Shown: in pieces, positions 5,668-11,063 of the stretch
How positions within the stretch are numbered: the stretch's first letter is position 1
Layout of the letters: each line of letters starts with the position of its first letter
Assembly: GCA_031269415.1 (NCBI GenBank)
Contig: JAISZF010000217.1
Span: 1 to 11,063, forward strand
Direction of reading: 5' to 3'
Length of the DNA: 11,063 nt
Origin: Clostridiales bacterium
GTDB taxonomy: Bacteria > Bacillota > Clostridia > Lachnospirales > WQUN01
Position numbers and translations under genes: made by a program
The notes under the pieces: model-generated
Seen by the model: only the letters and a program-made list of their open reading frames with translations
Told to the model about the DNA's origin: nothing
Database searches by the model: none

Positions 5668-8085
5668 ATGAACGCCAAATCTCTTCACGTATTGGAATTT
5701 GATAAAATAATAAAGCGTTTAACAGCCAAAGCCGTTTCGCCGATGGGCAAGGAGAAAACCGAAAAGCTGACGCCTATGGACGACATAATGGAAATAAAAC
5801 GCGCTCAGCGGGAAACGTCGGAAAGCGCCCAGCTTATAACGCGAAAAGGCTCGCTGCCCCTGGGCGGAATCAAGGATATCCGCGAAAGCCTGAAAAGGGC
5901 GAAAGCCGGAGGCACGCTGTCTATAGAGGAACTGCTGAACACCAGCGACTTTATCTATGTATGCCGCAAGGCGGCGCAATACCATAAAAGCGCGCATTCC
6001 AGTGTTTTATCAGATCATGTGGATGCAGCGCGCGTGAACGCCGCCGGGCCGGCCAACGCGTCTCCCCTACTCGACCCTATTTTTTCCGCCGTATCAGTCC
6101 CGGCCGCGCTGGAGAAAGAGATCAGCCGCTGCGTAATAAACGCGGAAGAAATCTCCGACGAGGCCAGTCAAAAACTCTCCGAAATAAGGCGGGGTATAAA
6201 AGTCGCAAATGATCGCGTCCGCGAGCAGCTCAACAATGTAATCCGATCGCAGGCGTATAAAAACATGCTGCAGGACGCGGTAATCACCATACGCGAGGAT
6301 CGGTACTGCGTGCCGGTAAAACAGGAATATCGGACCAGTTTCAACGGTATCGCGCACGATCAGTCCTCCACCGGGGCGACGGTATTCATGGAACCCATGG
6401 CTGTCGTACAGCTCAATAACCGGATAAAGGAACTGAGATCCGATGAAAGGGACGAAATAGACGCCATTTTAAGGCGGTTGTCCGCCGCGGTGGCCGAAGA
6501 AAGCGAAACCCTCTTTGTGGATATCGACCTGCTTACCGATTTGGATTTCGCCTTCGCCAAGGGCGAATTATCACTGTCCATGAAAGCCGCGGAACCCGAA
6601 TATAACGAACAGGGCTTCATAAATATAAAAAAAGGCAGGCATCCCCTACTCCAGCCTGAAACTGTCGTCCCGACAGACATCTGGCTCGGAAAGGATTTCA
6701 CTGTCCTGTTAATCACAGGGCCGAACACCGGCGGAAAGACGGTCGCGCTGAAAACTGTCGGCCTGTTTTGCCTCATGGGGCAGGCGGGGCTGCATATCCC
6801 CGCGTTTGATCATTCCGAACTGGCGGTGTTTGACGATATATTCGCGGATATCGGCGACGAGCAGTCTATCGAGCAGAGCCTCAGCACCTTTTCCTCTCAC
6901 ATGAGCAATATTGTGGGCATACTCTCGAATGTGAGCGCGAATTCCCTTGTGCTGCTCGACGAATTGGGGGCCGGCACCGATCCGACCGAAGGCGCGGCGC
7001 TGGCCACGGCTATCTTGGATTATACGCGTGAGCGGAAGATCCGCACGGCTGTTACCACGCATTACAGCGAGCTTAAAGTCTACGCCCTTTCCACGGAAGG
7101 AGTGGAAAACGCGTCCTGCGAATTCAACGTGGAAACCCTGCGGCCTACGTATAAACTCCTGATTGGCATACCGGGCAAGTCGAACGCGTTCGCCATTTCA
7201 CGAAGGCTCGGCCTACCCGATCATATAATCAACAGCGCGAGAGAAATACTATCGCATGAGGATATCCGTTTTGAGGACGTTATATCGGATTTGGAGATCA
7301 GCAAGCGCACGGTGGAGTTGGAGCAGGAACGCGCCGAAGCGTACCGTCGCGAAGCTGAGACACTCAAAAAGCAATTCGAGACGCAGCAGACCAAACTTGC
7401 CGAGCAGCGCGAGAAGATCCTGCTGGACGCCAAAGAGGAAGCGCGAAAAACCATGCGGCTGGCTAAGGACGAAGCTGATCGCCTGCTGAAAGAGTACCAG
7501 AAGCAATTGCGTGTTTCGCAAAAGGAGTCGGAGGCTGTAAGGCAGGAACTGCGCGATAAGACAGCCGAGATGGACAGCGAGGTAGAATCCGCGCGCGAGG
7601 GCAGGAATCTGCGGCCTTTGCCCGCTCGTCTGAAAAACGGCGATCGGGTGTTTATTCACAGCGTTAATCAGAGCGGCTCCGTAATCAGCGGGCCGGACGC
7701 CAACGGCGAGGTTATGGTGCAATCGGGTATTATGAAGATAAAGGTCAATATATCCCATTTGTCTTTAGACGAAAGCAAGCCCAAGAGCAAGCCCGAATCA
7801 TCGGCGGGCCTGAAAAACATTAAGGCTTCGGCGGGCAAGGGCATTTCATTGGAATTGGATATCCGCGGAATGAATGTTGAGGAAGGCACAGGCGCGGCAG
7901 ACAAATATTTGGATAACGCCTATCTGTCCGGGCTGACGCAAGTGACCTTGATTCATGGCAAAGGGACGGGTGTTTTGCGATCGGCGGTTCAGAGTATGCT
8001 GAAAAACCGCCCGCATGTGAAGTCTTACCGGCTGGGCAGGTTCGGCGAGGGTGAAGACGGGGTTACGATCGTGGAGTTTGAATAG
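5668..8085 (+). CDS. mutS2: MutS2 family ATPase with C-terminal Smr domain
   Basis: The 805-residue protein is close to the usual Firmicutes length. It lacks the mismatch-recognition domain of MutS and begins with the MutS2 core (LEFDKIIKRLTAKAVSPMG). The ABC-type ATPase carries Walker A GPNTGGKT at 351-358 and Walker B LVLLDELGAGTDP with D431 and E432. A long charged coiled coil covers about 545-650, followed by a small beta-rich KOW-like segment near 655-700. The Smr domain runs from about 728 to 805 with LELDIRG (D731) and HGKGTG (H763 to G768). Known MutS2 proteins bind branched DNA and limit recombination; in Bacillus subtilis the protein also acts on collided ribosomes, splitting them or cleaving mRNA through the Smr domain. 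Which role dominates here cannot be told. Nothing looks broken. It is transcribed alone between its own promoter and a terminator, divergently from pheST. Confidence 0.96.
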   Translation: MNAKSLHVLEFDKIIKRLTAKAVSPMGKEKTEKLTPMDDIMEIKRAQRETSESAQLITRKGSLPLGGIKDIRESLKRAKAGGTLSIEELLNTSDFIYVCRKAAQYHKSAHSSVLSDHVDAARVNAAGPANASPLLDPIFSAVSVPAALEKEISRCVINAEEISDEASQKLSEIRRGIKVANDRVREQLNNVIRSQAYKNMLQDAVITIREDRYCVPVKQEYRTSFNGIAHDQSSTGATVFMEPMAVVQLNNRIKELRSDERDEIDAILRRLSAAVAEESETLFVDIDLLTDLDFAFAKGELSLSMKAAEPEYNEQGFINIKKGRHPLLQPETVVPTDIWLGKDFTVLLITGPNTGGKTVALKTVGLFCLMGQAGLHIPAFDHSELAVFDDIFADIGDEQSIEQSLSTFSSHMSNIVGILSNVSANSLVLLDELGAGTDPTEGAALATAILDYTRERKIRTAVTTHYSELKVYALSTEGVENASCEFNVETLRPTYKLLIGIPGKSNAFAISRRLGLPDHIINSAREILSHEDIRFEDVISDLEISKRTVELEQERAEAYRREAETLKKQFETQQTKLAEQREKILLDAKEEARKTMRLAKDEADRLLKEYQKQLRVSQKESEAVRQELRDKTAEMDSEVESAREGRNLRPLPARLKNGDRVFIHSVNQSGSVISGPDANGEVMVQSGIMKIKVNISHLSLDESKPKSKPESSAGLKNIKASAGKGISLELDIRGMNVEEGTGAADKYLDNAYLSGLTQVTLIHGKGTGVLRSAVQSMLKNRPHVKSYRLGRFGEGEDGVTIVEFE

Positions 8086-8096
8086 ACCGAAATTAT

Positions 8097-8135
8097 TTAA
8101 TAAAAAGCCTTCCGTTACGGAAGGCTTTTTATTAA
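8097..8135 (+). terminator. Intrinsic terminator after mutS2
   Basis: An 18-base perfect inverted repeat (8097-8114 with 8118-8135, loop TTA) has the GC core GCCTTCCG/CGGAAGGC flanked by A5 and T5 tracts. It begins 12 bases after the mutS2 stop. The A tract on the other side means it could also stop transcripts on the - strand. Confidence 0.93.
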
Positions 8136-8225
8136 GTTTTTTGGATTGCTCCGCGTTTAGTTTTTATCTCACCGCACAATTTTTCCGTGAAAACTATTCC
8201 ACTCACCGTAATTTCCTTTTCCCGA

Positions 8226-8254
8226 TTGTAAATCCGCTTCGCGCAAAGTATAAT
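8226..8254 (+). promoter_or_regulatory. Promoter of the SCP2-like/aminotransferase/transketolase operon
   Basis: TTGTAA (8226-8231), a 17-base spacer and TATAAT (8249-8254) give a strong sigma-A-type promoter. The start should be near 8261, about 39 bases before the ATG at 8300. The preceding stretch 8136-8225 shows no gene or clear structure. Confidence 0.72.
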
Positions 8255-8271
8255 GAAATTATAAAAATTTC
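8255..8271. repeat. Small inverted repeat at the transcription start, possible operator
   Basis: GAAATT, five bases, AATTTC form a perfect six-base inverted repeat immediately after the -10 box and spanning the expected start site. The place fits a repressor operator, but the repeat is short and AT-rich, so chance is a real alternative. Confidence 0.3.
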
Positions 8272-8299
8272 CATACCATTTATATGAAAGGGGAGGAAA

Positions 8300-9064
8300 A
8301 TGCTAACGACAATCAGCCAGAAAACCTTGGCGTATGTCAATCTGTTCGCTGTTCTTGGGGCTTTAGAGAACCTGTGCGAACTGGTTCCGGAGGCGAAAGA
8401 TATGATCCGGAAGGACTCCGTCGCGGTAGGGTTCTCCGTAAAAGGCGGGCCGGCGGCGGTTCTCGCGTTTGGCGGCGGGCGCTGCGCGCTTTCAGTGGGA
8501 TGCGAGAATCCCGATATAAAGCTGCCGTTTGGCGGCGCGGAGCGTTTCAACGCGCTTATAGACGGCAAAGCCGTGCCCATCCCGTCAAAAGGATTTACCA
8601 AACTTCCATTCCTGTTGATGAAATTCGATCCGCTTACCAAACTGCTTGTTAAATACCTGAAACCGTCTCCCGGGGATCTCAAGAATCCCGCGTTTGCCAG
8701 GATAAATACTCTGCTTACGCTCTATACGGCTTCGGCGGCTGTTTCGCAAGTCGCTAATCACGATAGAAGCGGAGCGTTCAGCGCCGCTCAGATCCCCGAC
8801 GGAGACATTGCCGTTAACATCGCCGGGGAAACCGGGGTAACTATTCAGGTTCGCGGTCACCGGCTGACCACGGTTAAGAAACCCTGTGAAAAGCCGAGGG
8901 CAATCATGGAATTCGCCGATTTGAACGCGGCGGGCCGCCTGCTTCGCGGGGAAGAGAGTGGAATGGCCGCCATATGCGCGGGCAGCGTCAAAATGTACGG
9001 CATGGTTAATATGATCGACAATATTAACCGTATTTTAGACCGAGTTTCTCAATATTTAGGTTAG
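8300..9064 (+). CDS. Uncharacterised protein with two SCP2-like halves
   Basis: The 254-residue protein has no signal peptide or membrane segment that I can see. It is not a family I know for certain. Its layout suggests SCP2-type (sterol carrier-like) lipid-binding folds twice. Residues about 41-121 run VAVGFSVKGG, VLAFGGGRCALSV, then ERFNALIDGKAVPIPSKG and a helix ending LTKLLVKYL. Residues about 168-254 run DIAVNIAGETGVTIQVRG, then MEFADLNAAGRLLRGEESG, AICAGSVKMYGMVNM and a closing helix NRILDRVSQYL. The two halves share the order of strands, a G(K/E) turn, a late Gly-rich strand and a final amphipathic helix. ATG 8300 follows GGGGAGG closely and is first in an operon, 11 bases before the aminotransferase. 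It could carry a hydrophobic ligand or intermediate for the pathway, but that is a guess. Confidence 0.6.
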   Translation: MLTTISQKTLAYVNLFAVLGALENLCELVPEAKDMIRKDSVAVGFSVKGGPAAVLAFGGGRCALSVGCENPDIKLPFGGAERFNALIDGKAVPIPSKGFTKLPFLLMKFDPLTKLLVKYLKPSPGDLKNPAFARINTLLTLYTASAAVSQVANHDRSGAFSAAQIPDGDIAVNIAGETGVTIQVRGHRLTTVKKPCEKPRAIMEFADLNAAGRLLRGEESGMAAICAGSVKMYGMVNMIDNINRILDRVSQYLG

Positions 9065-9075
9065 GGGGCGGAAAG

Positions 9076-10329
9076 ATGGGTTTCCCGATTTATGATTATC
9101 CGAACAGCGGAAAGGCTTTCGAGCGCGCTCTGAAAGTAATACCGTCGGGCATATACGGCCACCAAGGGCCGAGCGAGGGCTGCTACATACCGCGTGAGGC
9201 GTTCCCGTATTATTCGTCCCGGGCAAAAGGCACGCGATTCTGGGACATCGACAGCAATGAGTATATTGATTATATGTGCGGCTACGGCCCGAATGTACTC
9301 GGATACTGTGACGAGACAGTGGACGCCGCCGCCCTTAATCAGTTAAAAAAAGAGAACTGCGTTACCATACCGTCCGCGATAATGGTGGACTTCGCGGAAC
9401 TTCTGGTGGACACGGTCGCGTGCGCGGACTGGGCATTTTTCGCCAAAAACGGCGGAGACGTCACCACGCTGGCGGTCATGACCGCCAGGGCGGCCACACG
9501 GCGCAAAAAGATTATATTCTTTAAGGGGTATTACCACGGCGTGGCCCCATGGACACAGAAATTGGATTATCCGGGCGTCCTGGAGGATGACGTGCGCAAC
9601 AATTTGTATGTGGAGTTCAACGATTATCCGGCGCTCGCGGAAGCCGTTTCGGAGAATAGGGGGAAGATCGCGGCTATTATCGCGCAGCCCTATATGCACG
9701 GCAATTTCTATGACAACGAGCTGCCCGCTGAAGGCTTTTGGCGGGATGTCCGGGCGCTTTGCGACAAGGAAGGCATTGTGCTTATCATAGACGACGTGCG
9801 CGCCGGTTTCAGACTGGATCTGAAAGGCTCGGATCATTATTACGGCTTTAAGGCGGATTTGATCTGCTTCTGCAAGGCGCTGGCCAACGGATATAACATG
9901 TCGGCGCTGTGCGGCGCGGAGGCCCTGAAGGATTCGGTCAGCAGTATTTCGTATACCGGCAGTTACTGGATGAGCGCGGTTCCGTTCGCCGCGGGGATCG
10001 CGACGATAAACAAACTGAAAGAACTGGACGCGCCGGAACTGTTCAGGCGTTTGGGGCTGCGGCTCACGAACGGGTTGAAACATGCCGCGGATTCGTTAGG
10101 GTTTCATCTCGTCGTTTCGGGTGAACCGGCGCTCTTTTACCTGAGGCTGGCGGACGACGACTCACTGATGCTGCACCAGAAATGGATCGCGGCTTGTGTG
10201 CGGCGCGGCGTTTTCTTTACAAGCCATCATAATCATTTTATCAACGCCGCGCTGACCGAGGCGGACGTGGATAAAACAATCGAGATCGCCGCCGACGCGC
10301 TGGAAGCGGTTAAACAGGGCAAAATCTGA
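9076..10329 (+). CDS. Class III PLP-dependent aminotransferase, glutamate-1-semialdehyde aminomutase-like
   Basis: The 417-residue protein has the fold-type I layout. FWDIDSNEYIDYMCGYGPNVLGY is the family's substrate-entry region, FFKGYYHG the cofactor-side block, IIDDVRAGFR (D239) the Asp that binds the pyridine nitrogen, and CFCKALANG holds the predicted PLP lysine K267. True HemL enzymes normally read NSGTEA and DEVMTGFR at these sites; here the sequences are KNGGDVTTLA and DDVRAGFR. This points to the side branch of aminotransferases in carbohydrate or specialised-metabolite clusters rather than to haem synthesis, and no other haem gene is nearby. The substrate is unknown. ATG 9076 follows a GGGGGCGGAAAG ribosome site; the gene lies 11 bases after the SCP2-like gene and 15 bases before the transketolase gene, so all three are probably one operon. 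Confidence 0.88.
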   Translation: MGFPIYDYPNSGKAFERALKVIPSGIYGHQGPSEGCYIPREAFPYYSSRAKGTRFWDIDSNEYIDYMCGYGPNVLGYCDETVDAAALNQLKKENCVTIPSAIMVDFAELLVDTVACADWAFFAKNGGDVTTLAVMTARAATRRKKIIFFKGYYHGVAPWTQKLDYPGVLEDDVRNNLYVEFNDYPALAEAVSENRGKIAAIIAQPYMHGNFYDNELPAEGFWRDVRALCDKEGIVLIIDDVRAGFRLDLKGSDHYYGFKADLICFCKALANGYNMSALCGAEALKDSVSSISYTGSYWMSAVPFAAGIATINKLKELDAPELFRRLGLRLTNGLKHAADSLGFHLVVSGEPALFYLRLADDDSLMLHQKWIAACVRRGVFFTSHHNHFINAALTEADVDKTIEIAADALEAVKQGKI

Positions 10330-10344
10330 AAGCGAGGGGAAATA

Positions 10345-11063
10345 ATGGCTCTATCAAACGAAGATAAGATCCGTCTGACCGACACCGCGAAAACGCTGAG
10401 ACTCAATATCATTGACGTTATGATGTATTCCGGAGGCGCTCATGTGGGCGGGTCGTTGAGTATCGCGGATATCCTGACCATACTGTATTTTAAATATTTG
10501 AATGTCGATCCAAAGCGGTCGGAGGATCCAAACCGCGATCGCTTTATCCTGAGCAAGGGGCACGCGGCCGCCGGGCTTATTCCCGTGTTAGCCATGCGTG
10601 GGTTCTTCCCCTTGGAAGACTTGAAGACGTTCAATCATTTCGGTTCCCCGTTCGCCATGCACCCTGACGGCAATAAGATTGCGGGCGTAGACGCTTCGGC
10701 GGGTTCGCTGGGGCACGGGCTGCCCATGGCAGTAGGCATGGGCTTGGGCGCGCGGCTGCAAAAGCTGCCGTTCAAAACGGTCTGCCTGATGGGTGACGGC
10801 GAATGCTGCGAGGGTTCCGTCTGGGAAGCGGCAATGTCGCTCACGCATTTTAAGCTGGACAATGTCATACCGGTTGTGGATCGCAACAAACTGATGATAG
10901 ACGGGTATACCGAAGATGTTATGCCTTTGGAGCCGTTCGCGGATAAATGGCGGGCGTTCGGATTCGAGGTTCTGCCTGTTAACGGGCATGATTTTGACGC
11001 TCTGGCGGCTGCGCTGGATAGGGCGTGGACACCGTCCGGCAAGCCCGTCGTCATTATCGCGGA
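10345..11063 (+). CDS. Transketolase, N-terminal (ThDP-binding) subunit, partial
   Basis: The frame starts at ATG 10345 after GCGAGGGGA and stays open to the right edge, giving 239 residues of an expected 270-280. Markers of the split-transketolase N subunit are clear: GGAHVGGSLS, RDRFILSKGHA, ASAGSLGHGLP, and the thiamine diphosphate/metal motif GDGE at 150-153 followed by EGSVWEAAMS and VVDRNK with N181. The enzyme moves two-carbon ketol units between sugar phosphates and needs a C-terminal partner subunit, which should lie just beyond the window. Because it shares a likely operon with an aminotransferase and an SCP2-like protein, it may serve a dedicated biosynthetic step rather than the general pentose phosphate pathway, though the latter is possible. 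No defect is visible in the part seen. Confidence 0.93.
   Translation, partial: MALSNEDKIRLTDTAKTLRLNIIDVMMYSGGAHVGGSLSIADILTILYFKYLNVDPKRSEDPNRDRFILSKGHAAAGLIPVLAMRGFFPLEDLKTFNHFGSPFAMHPDGNKIAGVDASAGSLGHGLPMAVGMGLGARLQKLPFKTVCLMGDGECCEGSVWEAAMSLTHFKLDNVIPVVDRNKLMIDGYTEDVMPLEPFADKWRAFGFEVLPVNGHDFDALAAALDRAWTPSGKPVVIIA

Noticed and set aside
8284..8652. Open frame starting at ATG 8284
   Set aside because: Out of frame with the 254-residue gene, its start has no ribosome site, and the product is low-complexity Arg/Gly-rich; it is a shadow.
9343..10083. Open frame of 246 codons on the - strand
   Set aside because: It is antisense to the aminotransferase gene, rich in Arg/His/Gln as expected of a shadow of GC-rich codons.
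1..11063. tRNA, rRNA, CRISPR array or toxin-antitoxin pair
   Set aside because: No regularly spaced repeats, cloverleaf-like segments or short paired genes were seen in the non-coding stretches.

Overview
The window looks like chromosomal DNA from a member of the Firmicutes, most likely class Clostridia, with roughly balanced GC and GC-rich third codon positions. The evidence is a full MutS2 with a C-terminal Smr domain, separate PheS and PheT subunits of bacterial type (PheS with a four-cysteine cluster), strong AGGAGG-type ribosome binding sites, sigma-A-type promoters, and remnants of AAA-ATPase/PD-(D/E)XK proteins that are usually multicopy in anaerobic clostridia. The genus cannot be told from the sequence.

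Positions 1-2094 hold a surface O-acylation pair. The 3' end of an MBOAT-family membrane acyltransferase gene and a membrane-anchored SGNH-type protein lie on the + strand. They are separated by about 890 bases carrying two broken AAA-ATPase/nuclease genes on the - strand. One is a 135-residue in-frame deletion derivative (AAA-ATPase_like/PDDEXK_9, formerly DUF1703). The other is the headless tail of a DUF4143 ATPase. The SGNH gene has its own promoter at the edge of this remnant block.

Positions 2080-5554 hold pheS-pheT on the - strand. pheT runs tail to tail into the SGNH gene with a 15-base overlap. The intergenic region at 5555-5667 is a compact divergent control region. It carries a perfect-consensus promoter for pheS (TTGACA, 17 bases, TATAAT) and a near-perfect extended -10 promoter for mutS2 (TTGTCA, 17 bases, TATAAT). 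Their -35 boxes occupy the same seven bases, so the two promoters probably cannot be bound by polymerase at once. The pheS leader is too short for a T-box.

Positions 5668-8135 hold mutS2 and its strong hairpin terminator. After a new promoter (8226-8254) a + strand operon begins. It encodes an unrecognised protein with two SCP2-like halves, a class III aminotransferase of the glutamate-1-semialdehyde aminomutase fold (DDVRAGFR variant), and the N-terminal subunit of a split transketolase that runs off the window. The gaps are 11 and 15 bases. This trio suggests a carbohydrate or amino-sugar-like biosynthetic pathway whose product cannot be deduced here. It is the best candidate in the window for something undescribed, but that remains inference.
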